Origin: Bacteroidaceae bacterium
GTDB lineage: Bacteria; Bacteroidota; Bacteroidia; Bacteroidales; Bacteroidaceae
DNA: 64,000 bases
Direction: 5' to 3'
Assembly (NCBI GenBank): GCA_017965425.1
Contig: JAGCPY010000001.1
Location: 1 to 64,000, forward strand
Shown piece by piece: positions 44,756-54,776 of this stretch (position 1 is the stretch's first letter; each line of letters opens with the position of its first letter). The notes under the pieces are model-generated. The model was not told the origin of the DNA. It was given only the letters and a program-made list of their open reading frames with translations, and made no database searches. The translations under genes were made by a program, and so were the position numbers.

Positions 44756-46999
44756 ATGATGACATATTATTTAAAACATATCTTTCAGAAAGGACTGATT
44801 CTTATGGCAGGTCTTGTGATGCTGCATGCCTGCACAGAGGAAGTCGATACCAGCAACCGCTACACCTTCACGGAAGAAACGGTGCTCAGCTATCTGGAAA
44901 AGAATGAGCAGTACTCTGAATATGTGAAACTGCTGAGAGCTGTCAATATCAGCGACTACTCAGAATCCAACGTGGCTCAATTGCTGTCGGCACGTGGCTA
45001 CTTCACCTGCTTTGCCCCCAACAACGATGCTATACAAGATTATTTGGACACCCTTTATAGAAAGGGAATCATCTCGGAAGCCAGTTGGGAAGGTTTTCCG
45101 AAAGATGATGAAGGCCACACTTTAGACTCCATCCAAAAGGTGATTGTCTATAACAGCATCATTGATGGCGGCGACGTCAAGTATTACGAAACCTCCGACT
45201 TCCCACAAAAGGACAACGGCGAGTTCGACATTGCCAACATGAACGACCGAAAGCTCACCATCGTCAAGGGTAAAGTGAACACGGACAGCATCTTCATCAA
45301 TGGAGAATATCCTTTGAGCATGAAGAACCGCGACATCGAGGCAATCAACGGTCGCATCCACGAGATGATGAAGGTGATTGCACCCAGCAATGACACCATG
45401 GCCGACATCTTCCACCAGTGGGCTAAAGAGGGACATACCCAGTTCACCGTCCTGGCCAAGCTCATCGTCGCTTGCGGTCTCAGCGACACACTCAGCAAAA
45501 CCCGCGACGAACAATGGGAGTATATCTATCTGAACAAGACCTATGAAGATATTGGCCTCTTCAAAGGAGAGGCTGGTTCCAACCTTCCACCCGAGCATCG
45601 CAAGTATGGTTTCACCATCTTCGGAGAAACCGATGCCGTTTGGGAATCCGAGTTGGACAAGCCTGCCAAGGAAATTACCCCCGAAGACGTGGAACAATAT
45701 CTTGAGCAGAAAGCGGTCTATCCCAACGCAAAGCCGAGAAAGCCTGGTGAGAAAGAAGATGTATATAAAAATACAGATAACCTCTTGAACCAGTTTGTGA
45801 CCTACCACATCATTCCCGCTCGCATCAGCCGCAACCAGTTGGTTGTACACTACAACGAGAAAGGCTACAACTACTCCATCCCCACCCAACAGCCCACCGT
45901 GGCCACCGAAGAGTTCTATACCACAATGGGCAAGCGCCGACTGTTGAAAGTTTTCGAAAGCTTCGAGAGCAAAGGTGTCTATTTGAACCGCTTCCCCGTG
46001 CTCCGCAACGGGCGTGGACGTTTCTCGGAAGAAAACGAAAACATCAACGACTACCACGAGAGCGGTGACTTCTTTGAAGAGTCTGGCAACGTCTTTAGGA
46101 TGAAGGATTACATGCCAAAGGATGAGAACAGAGGTATCAAGGTGGAAGAGGAATCCGACACCACGTCCACGAAGATGGGCACCAACGGCATCATCTATCC
46201 CATCCGCAAGATGCTGGCCTACACAGAGAACGTGCAGAACCAACTGCACAACCAACGTATCCGCATCGACATTGCCTCCATCCTCACCGAGATGATGACC
46301 AACGATGTGCGCCGTCCGTTGGTGTCCTATACCATCGGTCACGCCACCTATCGTGCGTTCCCCACCAACTATCAATATTTCAACGACCTTGAAATCAAGA
46401 AAGGCACCCGTTTCTACTATCTAAACGGTCTGGGCTACAACTGGTTCAACTGGCAGGGTGACGAGTTCAACATCAAAGGACGTTATGAATTCACACTTCG
46501 CCTGCCGCCAGTGCCAACGGAAGGACAATACGAACTTCGCCTGAAAGTGCAAAGCAACTCCAACCTGCGAGGCATGTGTCAGGTGTATTGGGGATCAGAT
46601 AAGAACAACCTTCCCGCCATTGGCATTCCTCTTGACATGCGTATGGGCGGTGTTGAGCGTCACCTGTATAGCACCAACCAACCCTCTATCGTCGGTTGGA
46701 AAGAAGATACCGGTGACCGTGAGACCGACGACGAAGTGGACAAGAAAATGCGCAACAACGGTTTCATGAAAGGCCCCGAACACTACTGCAACGTACCTGG
46801 CGGTTCAGAGACCATCAGGACCAAGCCCGATGCCATCCGACGCATCATGGTCAGTGCCTGGATGAAACCTGACGTCACTTATTATCTGAAGTTTAAATCG
46901 GTACTCGACGACGTGGAGAAAGAGCACTATTTGGACTACATAGAGTACTGCTCCAAGGAAGTTTATGACAACCCCAATGAGAGCGAAGACATCTGGTAA
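44756..46999 (+). CDS. Fasciclin-type surface lipoprotein, tandem copy 2
   Basis: A 747-aa paralogue of the preceding gene with the same domain order: lipobox MLHAC (C26), TEEVDTSNRYTFTEETVLSY, fasciclin unit with RGYFTCFAPNNDAIQDYLDTL, second unit KYGFTIFGETDAVWE, then the beta-rich C-terminal domain (MCQVYWGSDKNNLPAIGIP). It has the same final YDNPNESEDIW. Identity is highest at the N-terminus and C-terminus; the middle has diverged with small insertions. It lies 34 bp after copy 1 and 20 bp before the next fasciclin gene. Confidence 0.87.
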   Translation: MMTYYLKHIFQKGLILMAGLVMLHACTEEVDTSNRYTFTEETVLSYLEKNEQYSEYVKLLRAVNISDYSESNVAQLLSARGYFTCFAPNNDAIQDYLDTLYRKGIISEASWEGFPKDDEGHTLDSIQKVIVYNSIIDGGDVKYYETSDFPQKDNGEFDIANMNDRKLTIVKGKVNTDSIFINGEYPLSMKNRDIEAINGRIHEMMKVIAPSNDTMADIFHQWAKEGHTQFTVLAKLIVACGLSDTLSKTRDEQWEYIYLNKTYEDIGLFKGEAGSNLPPEHRKYGFTIFGETDAVWESELDKPAKEITPEDVEQYLEQKAVYPNAKPRKPGEKEDVYKNTDNLLNQFVTYHIIPARISRNQLVVHYNEKGYNYSIPTQQPTVATEEFYTTMGKRRLLKVFESFESKGVYLNRFPVLRNGRGRFSEENENINDYHESGDFFEESGNVFRMKDYMPKDENRGIKVEEESDTTSTKMGTNGIIYPIRKMLAYTENVQNQLHNQRIRIDIASILTEMMTNDVRRPLVSYTIGHATYRAFPTNYQYFNDLEIKKGTRFYYLNGLGYNWFNWQGDEFNIKGRYEFTLRLPPVPTEGQYELRLKVQSNSNLRGMCQVYWGSDKNNLPAIGIPLDMRMGGVERHLYSTNQPSIVGWKEDTGDRETDDEVDKKMRNNGFMKGPEHYCNVPGGSETIRTKPDAIRRIMVSAWMKPDVTYYLKFKSVLDDVEKEHYLDYIEYCSKEVYDNPNESEDIW

Positions 47000-47019
47000 A
47001 ATCAATAAAACAATACAAT

Positions 47020-48873
47020 ATGGCTAACAAAAAGATTTTCAGAATCATTCAGGCAGGACTCTTAGGAGCAGTCTTGGCATTGTCCTTCCCTGCCTGCACT
47101 GATGACAACCACTTCGACGTCAAGAGTGGCGGCGAGGCGGGTGCCAATGCGACCCTGACGCTTTGGGAGCAGATCTCTTCTAATCCAGATTTGAGCCGTT
47201 TCGCTGCCATCGTAGAAAAGACACCCTATTTCAAGGACGAGACCCATCCTGTGAAAGAATATACTTTCAAGGATGTACTCAACGGCACGCAAATCCTAAC
47301 CGTGTTTGCTCCTACCAATGACGCTTTCACTGAGAGCGAGTATCAGGACTTGTTAAAGCTTTGCGAGACAGCTCCCTACGATGTCTTCCTGCGCATTGTG
47401 GGTAACCACATTGCTTGCAACAAGTACAACGCTACGGGTACTGGCGTGGAAAAGCTGGTCATGATCAATAACAAGAAGGGCATGTTCGACCGTCAGGCAA
47501 AGACATTTAAAGGCATCTCTCTTGTAAAGACCAATATCCCCGCCGTCAATGGCACCCTGCACACCATGTCAGTGTGTTCACCTTTCGCGTACAACATCTA
47601 TGAATACATCAAAGCCAATGGCGACCAATTCAGTCACTTAAAGGATTGGATTACGTCCCACGACACCATCTTTTTTAACGCTTCAGCCAGTATTCAAGGT
47701 GGTACGGATGCAGACGGAAATCCCATCTATGTTGACAGCGTTTACTACCGCCAGAACAACCTCTTCAGATACAACTACACCAAGACAGGGGAAGAATGGG
47801 TTATGCCTATTAAAGGCTTCAACGGAGATTTGGAAGAAGAAGATAGCACTTATGCGATGATTCTTCCGACAGACCAAGCGTGGGAAGAGGCCATCGACTC
47901 CATCGAACGCTTCTACAACTATTGTGAGCTCTATGTTGATAAGCGTCGCGAGGACGAAGGTGTTGTCGGCAAGACATTCGGTGCCAGCCCCGACTCTCTG
48001 AAACAGTTGGCCATTCAAATGGATATCACTTCTCCCCTGCTCTACAACATCCACATGCAGCCCGAGTCCAAGACACACATCGGTTTCTGGAGCGCAGAAG
48101 ATTTCAAGAACTCTCCCCTTCCAAAGATGTTCAACATGCGCCGCGATACCATCAAGCACATCGACGGCGGCGATATCAAGGAATGGCTGACCAATGGAGC
48201 AGATCCAATCGAGGTCTCCAACGGACTTGTCTATCCCGTCAACACCTGGAGATACAAAGACTTGAACAACTTCAAAGATGTAAACATCAAGCTCCAGTCC
48301 AATGTCATTTTCCAAAACAAGGAGCTGGGAACGACCTCTGCCGAGTGGATTTCCTTCGACAACAGTAGCAGCAAATTGGTTACAGACAGCCTGCTCGGAA
48401 GCATCAGTTCCAACAACAACAACACGACTGGTTACATGGTCTTTGAAAACGGATTGTCCGCCCCCACCGTCCAAATCAAGTTAATCGACCAGGAACAAGA
48501 CAAGCAGGTGCTCAGCGGTGTTGAATACGATGTCTATCTTGTCATGGTTCCCGACTTCTATCGCTACGACCCAAACAGCATCTTAACTCCTGCATACAAG
48601 AACCGAATCAATGCCCGCATCAAGTATAACACGGGCACCGTCAATAAAGGCTCCGTCAAAGAACAGGAAAACAAACAGATGACTTTGGAGTATGAAGGAA
48701 CGAAGGTTGACACCCTCCTGCTTGGAAACATCACATTCCCTGTATCCTACAAGAACATCCAGAACTCCTATCCTGTCATCACTCTCACTTCAGGTGCTAA
48801 GAAGACGGAAGTGACAAGTGGAGAATACAGTCACGGGTTCAGCATTGACCGGATTATCCTGAAGGCCAAATGA
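47020..48873 (+). CDS. Fasciclin-domain surface lipoprotein, third type
   Basis: A 617-aa lipoprotein with lipobox SFPAC (C26) followed by TDDNHFDVKSGG. The first fasciclin domain (about 48-185) is the most canonical of the four: YTFKDVLNGTQILTVFAPTNDAF, and later INNKKGMFDRQ and PAVNGTLHTMS. A second fasciclin-like unit covers about 205-410 (YAMILPTDQAWEEAID). The C-terminal part is beta-rich with no family I recognise. It sits 37 bp before the second SusC, suggesting it is paired with that transporter. Confidence 0.87.
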   Translation: MANKKIFRIIQAGLLGAVLALSFPACTDDNHFDVKSGGEAGANATLTLWEQISSNPDLSRFAAIVEKTPYFKDETHPVKEYTFKDVLNGTQILTVFAPTNDAFTESEYQDLLKLCETAPYDVFLRIVGNHIACNKYNATGTGVEKLVMINNKKGMFDRQAKTFKGISLVKTNIPAVNGTLHTMSVCSPFAYNIYEYIKANGDQFSHLKDWITSHDTIFFNASASIQGGTDADGNPIYVDSVYYRQNNLFRYNYTKTGEEWVMPIKGFNGDLEEEDSTYAMILPTDQAWEEAIDSIERFYNYCELYVDKRREDEGVVGKTFGASPDSLKQLAIQMDITSPLLYNIHMQPESKTHIGFWSAEDFKNSPLPKMFNMRRDTIKHIDGGDIKEWLTNGADPIEVSNGLVYPVNTWRYKDLNNFKDVNIKLQSNVIFQNKELGTTSAEWISFDNSSSKLVTDSLLGSISSNNNNTTGYMVFENGLSAPTVQIKLIDQEQDKQVLSGVEYDVYLVMVPDFYRYDPNSILTPAYKNRINARIKYNTGTVNKGSVKEQENKQMTLEYEGTKVDTLLLGNITFPVSYKNIQNSYPVITLTSGAKKTEVTSGEYSHGFSIDRIILKAK

Positions 48874-48910
48874 AGAAAAAACTAATGTTGACCTCTAAAA
48901 ACCTGAAGAC

Positions 48911-51900
48911 ATGAATAAGAGATTCACAAAATCTATCATAGAAAGAGCCTTCTGCCCAGCGCTCTGCCTGACCTTCATCATTGGCATGGGCACATCTACG
49001 GCAATGGCCCAGGAGGATGTGACGGACGAAGAAGAAAGCACGCCCGCCACAGAACGCCGTATCGTCAAGAAGGAGAAGAAGAACTACCCGACCAAGCCTG
49101 TCAGTGGCATTGTCACCGATGGTGCCACAGGCCAACCGATGGGCGGCGTGCGTGTGCAGGCTCTTCAACTTCCCCAATATTCCACGCTGACTGAGGAAAA
49201 CGGTTCCTATTCACTGCAAGTGCCCACCTTCTGTGATGTGCTGGTGTTCGACGCCCCTGGCTACAACCTCATCCAGCAACCCATCAAGGACTTTCGCGGT
49301 CAAGACGTAGCACTGATTGCCAACAAGTTCCGCAGCTTCTATGCCGATGGAACCAGCATCACGTCACAACGCAAGGTGACCATCAACGAAAGCAGTTCGC
49401 TGAGCATCGAAACCGATATGCAGAACCTGCTCGAAGGCGACCTTCGTTCCGTGAACCGCAGTGCGCAGCCGGCACAAGGAGCCTACTTCACCATCCGTGG
49501 TGTCAACTCCATCAACGCCAACGCCCAGCCGCTCATCATCCTCGACGGCAACATGATTGACCCCGAATACGAACGTACCAGCTTGCATGAAGGATACTAT
49601 AATAACATCCTCTCCGGCATCGATCCCGAAAACATCGAGAGCGTTCAGGTGTTAAAGAATGCCACCGCCCTCTACGGAGCAAAAGGCGCAAATGGTGTGA
49701 TCATCATCACCACCAAGCGTGGCCACAGCATGGCGACCAAGATTAACGTCCGCGTCTATGGCGGCGTTGAACTGGCACCAGACAAGATTAGCATGATGGA
49801 CGGCTCTGCCTACAAACGCTATCTGGGCGAATTGTCAGGAACCATCAAGGATATCCGCGAGTCCAAGTACGGAAAGCTGGATATGTTTGCCTTCCTCGAC
49901 AACAGCCCCAGCAACTACTACCAACCCGTTTACTCCAACAACACCGACTGGCAAAAGGACATGTATCGCACGGCCTTCACCCAGAACTATAAGGTGAGTG
50001 TGGAAGGTGGTGACGACATCGGCATGTACGCTCTCTCTCTTGGCTACACCAGTGGACAGTCCACGCTGAAAGGCAATGACTTCAGTCGCCTGAATCTGCG
50101 CTTCAACACCGACATTAAGGTGTTTGAAAAGCTACATGCCGGACTCGACATCGCCTACAACCAGACAAGCTACAACGTCCTGGACAATGGATGGAGCGAG
50201 AACTATGAGATGCAGAACATTGGCTCGACAAACGTCTTGGGCTTGATTCAAGCTCCGTTCTTGTCGCCTTATGCCTATTTCCACAATGAGAACACGGGAC
50301 GTTTGGCTCTTTCCAATGACTACGCCGGAAAGTATGCCAGCACCAACCTCTCTGGCCGCTGGATCCAGAATCCCTTTGTATTCCCTCGCAGCTTGGGTAT
50401 CAACGAGAGCCTGCGCAACCCGTATTGGATTATTGAAAACGGTAAAGGCAAGAACAAGAACTATGCCGAGCTCACACAGATCAGCATCAACTTCGCACCC
50501 CGCTATCAGGTGACGAAACAATTTGCCATCTCAGACCGTTTCAACTACACGCTGAACCGCAACAACGAGAAGTACTTCCTGCCCATCAACGGTGCAACGC
50601 CCTACCAGCTGACCGACCTTGGCATGATCACCTCCGTCCTCAAGTCGCAGTTCACCAAGGAGACAACCATCAACAACGACCTCCGCATAGAATGGGGCAA
50701 TAATTATGGTGCCCACACCATCAATGCCTTTGCCGGCTGGCGCTACAACAACTACAGCTACAGCTACTCCTTCATGCGTGGCTACAACAACGAGAACGAC
50801 AAACTGCCCAACATCTCAAAGAACATGCAGTATGTCAACTACGGCGGTACGAAGGACAACTGGATAGACATGGCCTACTATGCAAATGTTGACTACAACT
50901 ACAAGAACCGCTACTTCGTTCAGGCCACAGCTTCTGCTCAAGCCAGCAGCCGCTTCGGCCACGAGACAAAAGGCGGCTTCAAGTTGGCCGGTGTCAGTTG
51001 GGGCTTCTTCCCGAGCTTGCAACTGGGTTGGCTCATCAGCAGCGAACCGTGGTTCGAAACCGGTCGAGGCATCCAGTATCTGAAGCTGACGGCTGGTGTC
51101 GATAAGAGTGGTAACGACGGCATCGACTACTACGCCGCCCGCACCTACTGGGAGAGCCAGCAGATGAGTGAAAACACCGTCGGTCTGGTCTTGAAAAACA
51201 TCGAGAACACCAGCATCCAGTGGGAAACAACAACCCGCTATAACGTGGCTCTGGAAGGCTCGTTCCTGAACAACCGCCTGAACGCCGGCATCGACCTCTT
51301 CTGGAGCAAGACCGACGACCTGTTGACGATGAAAGACCTTGACTATATTGCCGGTGTAGGCAAGTATTGGACCAACGACGGCCAGCTGAAGAACCACGGT
51401 TTTGAATTTCATGCCAGCGCCGCCCTCATCAACACGAAAGACTGGAAATGGGAACTCGGTGCCAGCGTCGGACATTATAACAATGAAATCACCAAGCTTC
51501 CGAGCACCAACATCATCACTTTGAAGAACAGCGTAACAGGCGAGACCAATCAGGTCATCAACGGTTACACGAGCAGTGTCTATGGCACAGACAACGTGCT
51601 CACAGCCGTCGGCTATGCTGCCGGCTCGTTCTTCGGATGGCAGACCAACGGTGTCCTGGCCGATGATCAAGCAGCCAAGACAGCAGGTGTACAGGGCTAC
51701 CTCAAATATCCCACAGGTATTAAGGACGACCCCTACCGCAACTTCCAGGCCGGCGATGTCCGCTTTGTTGACCAGAACAACGACGGCGTCATCGACGAGA
51801 ACGACAAAGTCGTCATCGGCAATCCCAACCCCGAGGTTTATGGCAACATCTTCACGAGCCTCAACTGGAAGAACCTCCGTCTGGACATGAACTTCAAGTA

Positions 51901-52327
51901 TTCTCTGGGTAACGACGTGTTCAACTACCAGCGCTCCATCATCGAAGGCGGCAACACGACTTACAACCAGACGACCGCCTTGCAGAACCGCTGGACCTAC
52001 GAGGGACAGCAGACCGACGTGCCCAAAGCCTGCTACATCGACAGCGAAGACTGGCGCAACAACGAGCGCATGTCCGACCGTTGGATCGAGGATGGCAGCT
52101 ACCTGAAACTGAAGAACGTCCGCCTCACCTACACCGTGCCCGTCCACAGCGACTGGCTGCAAGGGCTGAGAGTCTGGGGCGAAGCCAACAACCTATTCAC
52201 CATCACCCGCTACCTCGGTGTTGACCCCGAGATGTCTTCCCGCAACAGCACCCTCTACCAGGGCATCGACACGGGCTTGCTCTCCTTCGGTCGCAGCTTC
52301 AACGTGGGTGTATCTATCAACCTCTAA
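48911..52327 (+). CDS. SusC/RagA-family TonB-dependent transporter (fasciclin operon, second)
   Basis: A 1138-aa protein with signal peptide ending near TAMAQ. An unusual acidic-then-basic linker follows (EDVTDEEEST, then RRIVKKEKKN) before the carboxypeptidase-like domain (PVSGIVTDGATGQPMGGV). The plug has AYFTIRGVNSINANAQPLII and VQVLKNATALYGAKGANGVI. A complete barrel ends FNVGVSINL. The linker's Glu-rich and Lys-rich blocks are not usual for SusC. Distant from the first SusC of the operon, so not a recent duplicate. The SusD partner is 9 bp downstream. Confidence 0.94.
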   Translation: MNKRFTKSIIERAFCPALCLTFIIGMGTSTAMAQEDVTDEEESTPATERRIVKKEKKNYPTKPVSGIVTDGATGQPMGGVRVQALQLPQYSTLTEENGSYSLQVPTFCDVLVFDAPGYNLIQQPIKDFRGQDVALIANKFRSFYADGTSITSQRKVTINESSSLSIETDMQNLLEGDLRSVNRSAQPAQGAYFTIRGVNSINANAQPLIILDGNMIDPEYERTSLHEGYYNNILSGIDPENIESVQVLKNATALYGAKGANGVIIITTKRGHSMATKINVRVYGGVELAPDKISMMDGSAYKRYLGELSGTIKDIRESKYGKLDMFAFLDNSPSNYYQPVYSNNTDWQKDMYRTAFTQNYKVSVEGGDDIGMYALSLGYTSGQSTLKGNDFSRLNLRFNTDIKVFEKLHAGLDIAYNQTSYNVLDNGWSENYEMQNIGSTNVLGLIQAPFLSPYAYFHNENTGRLALSNDYAGKYASTNLSGRWIQNPFVFPRSLGINESLRNPYWIIENGKGKNKNYAELTQISINFAPRYQVTKQFAISDRFNYTLNRNNEKYFLPINGATPYQLTDLGMITSVLKSQFTKETTINNDLRIEWGNNYGAHTINAFAGWRYNNYSYSYSFMRGYNNENDKLPNISKNMQYVNYGGTKDNWIDMAYYANVDYNYKNRYFVQATASAQASSRFGHETKGGFKLAGVSWGFFPSLQLGWLISSEPWFETGRGIQYLKLTAGVDKSGNDGIDYYAARTYWESQQMSENTVGLVLKNIENTSIQWETTTRYNVALEGSFLNNRLNAGIDLFWSKTDDLLTMKDLDYIAGVGKYWTNDGQLKNHGFEFHASAALINTKDWKWELGASVGHYNNEITKLPSTNIITLKNSVTGETNQVINGYTSSVYGTDNVLTAVGYAAGSFFGWQTNGVLADDQAAKTAGVQGYLKYPTGIKDDPYRNFQAGDVRFVDQNNDGVIDENDKVVIGNPNPEVYGNIFTSLNWKNLRLDMNFKYSLGNDVFNYQRSIIEGGNTTYNQTTALQNRWTYEGQQTDVPKACYIDSEDWRNNERMSDRWIEDGSYLKLKNVRLTYTVPVHSDWLQGLRVWGEANNLFTITRYLGVDPEMSSRNSTLYQGIDTGLLSFGRSFNVGVSINL

Positions 52328-52336
52328 TTCGACATC

Positions 52337-54613
52337 ATGATGAAAAAGAATATTATTTCCATTCTCCTCCTCGCTCTTGTAGCGAGTTTCGGCCTCTCCT
52401 CCTGCGAGGACATGCTGACACCTGACATGGACCGTCACGATGAAGTTGACGAGATTGCCAGCGACACCCTCTACTCCTACTGGGGCATCTTGAAGAGCTT
52501 GCAGAACATTGCAGAGCGCTATGTCATCTTAGGCGAATGCCGTGGTGATTTGGTCAATGGCACAGCTTATGTGAGCGACTCCATCCACTCCATCCTCGAC
52601 TTTGGACGAACGGGCGACATCAGCGACGGTGCCTGCCGCTATCTGAAGGCCAGCGACTTCTACCATGTCATCAACTCCTGCAACACCTACATGGCACAGT
52701 GCGACACGCTGATCAAAACAGGTACCAACCAAAGCGTCATGCTCAAAGAGTATGCACAAGTGGCCAGCATCCGTGCATGGGTTTACATGCAGCTCGTGTT
52801 GGCCTACGGAGAAGTGCCTTATTTTGAAGAGCCTATGCTGTCCACCGCCAGCATCGACCACTTCTGGAGCGAGGTCAAGACGACCGTCAATGCCGACCGA
52901 CTCGCAGAATCCGGTGTCGTCAAGAAGCTGGAGGAAGTGCGCAACGTGGACACACCCGACTACGGCAGCTATGGACGCACCATCAAGATTGCCGATGCCA
53001 CACAATGTCTCTTCCCGCAGAACATTGTCCTCGGCGACATCTATCTGCTCAGAGCCAAGCAGGGCGACGAAGCTTCCTACAGACAGGCGGCACAGTACTA
53101 CTATGACTTCCTGAACACCAACGTAGGCGGCACCATCAATCCACAGAATTACTATGGATTGCAGGTGCGCAGTCGTCTGAACGACCAGATGTCTCCGACA
53201 ACCGCTGGAATCTATTGGCTCCAGATGTTCACCAGCACCAATCCCGTGAACTACAACAATGAGAAGGTGACGGTGATTCCAAGTTCCGTGAACAAATTGT
53301 GGGGCACAGTCCTCCGTGGCGTCAACGACCTCTTCGGCGCAACGACAAAGATTGCCGTGTCCACCAATTCCGAGGACACCGTGACAAACGTCAGCATCAG
53401 CCTCTCACTCAACTACGAGCACGAGCTCGGACCTTCACCTCTGTACAAGAACCTCTGCACGTCGCAGAATTATGAGGCATACATTGGCACCGACACCCTC
53501 ACCACCGTGGTGGAAGGAGGCGGCGACACGCGCTACAAGCTGTGCGTCCAGAACTACATCAACGAAGACCAGGGAACCGACGAGGCCGTACCTTTCGTCG
53601 TGAAGCAGAATGCACCTTCCAACCTGTTGGCCTTCCCTATGTTCTGCACCTCCTACCCCATCATCTACCGCAAGGGCACCATCTGGTTGCACTTCGCCGA
53701 GGCGCTCAACGGAGCAGGTTTCCCCGGCTACGCCTTCGCGATCCTGAAGAGCGGGTTGTGCGGCAATTCCAGCTGGCTCCCGACATCCATCACCCAGTAT
53801 GACTCCGAGGGCAGCAACTACTTCATCGAAGACGAAATCGCCGTCACCTATTTTGAAGAGAACGACAGCACCGCGCGCGACACCACGTTCTATCCCAAGA
53901 CCAGCGACCTCGTCCGCCATCTGCGCCAACGTGCATTCACTGAAGGTGTGTCCATCAACACAGACGACGACCTCCTCAAATACATGACGGAACTCAGCAC
54001 CAAGACCACGGTTCATCCTGCCCTTCCGTCGTGGAAAGAATGGCCGTCCGCAGACGAGCAGACGCTGGTGTGCTACCACATCCCACAGCGCGAGATGAAG
54101 AATGCCAAGAGCGCTCCGTTCCTTAACTTCCAGACCCTTTACCTGCGCGGTCAAAGCCTGTACACCTACATCGCCGGCGGCGACACCCCCTACCAGCTCA
54201 GAGAAAGTTTATACCCTGTCAACACCAGCGAACCCGTCACAATGGGTATTCACAACAGGGGTTGCGGCATGATTAAGTACGACGAACGCTTCACAACGTT
54301 CAACTACATCGACCAAATCAACAAGATGCTGGCCACGATGAACGAGGAAGCTTTGACCAAGGAAGAAATCTACGAAGAAGCCAACCTGGAAAAGGTGAAG
54401 AAAGCCATTGCCACCCTCATCCTTGACGAGATGGCGTTGGAAACCAGCTTCGAGGGCAACCGCTTCTTTGACCTCCTGTGCTACTCCCGTTTCTGTGGCA
54501 ACAACGACGAACTGGCCAAACGCATCGCCAACCGCAGCGGTGTCGAGGACGGTGCACTCCGCAGCTACCTCCAGAACAGCAGCAACTGGTATTTCAAGCT
54601 TCCGCAGAAGTAA
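52337..54613 (+). CDS. SusD/RagB-family lipoprotein (fasciclin operon, second; long form)
   Basis: A 758-aa lipoprotein, lipobox GLSSC (C23) followed by EDMLTPDMDRHDEVD. N-terminal helical segments include LKEYAQVASIRAWVYMQLVLAYGEVPYF, a SusD feature, and the C-terminal TLILDEMALETSFEGNRFFDLLCYSRF is the SusD closing signature. It is about 100 residues longer than common SusD proteins, the extra length lying in the middle. Start may be the second Met (52340). It is the last gene of the operon; a perfect 16-bp inverted repeat follows the stop. Confidence 0.9.
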   Translation: MMKKNIISILLLALVASFGLSSCEDMLTPDMDRHDEVDEIASDTLYSYWGILKSLQNIAERYVILGECRGDLVNGTAYVSDSIHSILDFGRTGDISDGACRYLKASDFYHVINSCNTYMAQCDTLIKTGTNQSVMLKEYAQVASIRAWVYMQLVLAYGEVPYFEEPMLSTASIDHFWSEVKTTVNADRLAESGVVKKLEEVRNVDTPDYGSYGRTIKIADATQCLFPQNIVLGDIYLLRAKQGDEASYRQAAQYYYDFLNTNVGGTINPQNYYGLQVRSRLNDQMSPTTAGIYWLQMFTSTNPVNYNNEKVTVIPSSVNKLWGTVLRGVNDLFGATTKIAVSTNSEDTVTNVSISLSLNYEHELGPSPLYKNLCTSQNYEAYIGTDTLTTVVEGGGDTRYKLCVQNYINEDQGTDEAVPFVVKQNAPSNLLAFPMFCTSYPIIYRKGTIWLHFAEALNGAGFPGYAFAILKSGLCGNSSWLPTSITQYDSEGSNYFIEDEIAVTYFEENDSTARDTTFYPKTSDLVRHLRQRAFTEGVSINTDDDLLKYMTELSTKTTVHPALPSWKEWPSADEQTLVCYHIPQREMKNAKSAPFLNFQTLYLRGQSLYTYIAGGDTPYQLRESLYPVNTSEPVTMGIHNRGCGMIKYDERFTTFNYIDQINKMLATMNEEALTKEEIYEEANLEKVKKAIATLILDEMALETSFEGNRFFDLLCYSRFCGNNDELAKRIANRSGVEDGALRSYLQNSSNWYFKLPQK

Positions 54614-54634
54614 ACAGTTGAATCACTTCTTGAA

Positions 54635-54674
54635 AACACGTCCACACGTTACTGACAAAACGTGTGGACGTGTT
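54635..54674. terminator. Hairpin after the fasciclin operon
   Basis: AACACGTCCACACGTT (54635-54650) and its exact inverse (54659-54674) form a 16-bp stem with an 8-nt loop, 21 nt after the last stop. There is no T tract on the plus strand, so termination is inferred from position and stem strength. A further GTGTACAC (54705-54712) and a small ACCTTC-GAAGGT hairpin (about 54,690-54,705) follow. Confidence 0.6.
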
Positions 54675-54776
54675 GCCGTTTACGTCCATACCTTCTTGCC
54701 GAAGGTGTACACGTTCCACGACCAAGCCTCTGTTCAACAACGCCCCCACTCCACACCCAAGAAATCAACCCAAAAG

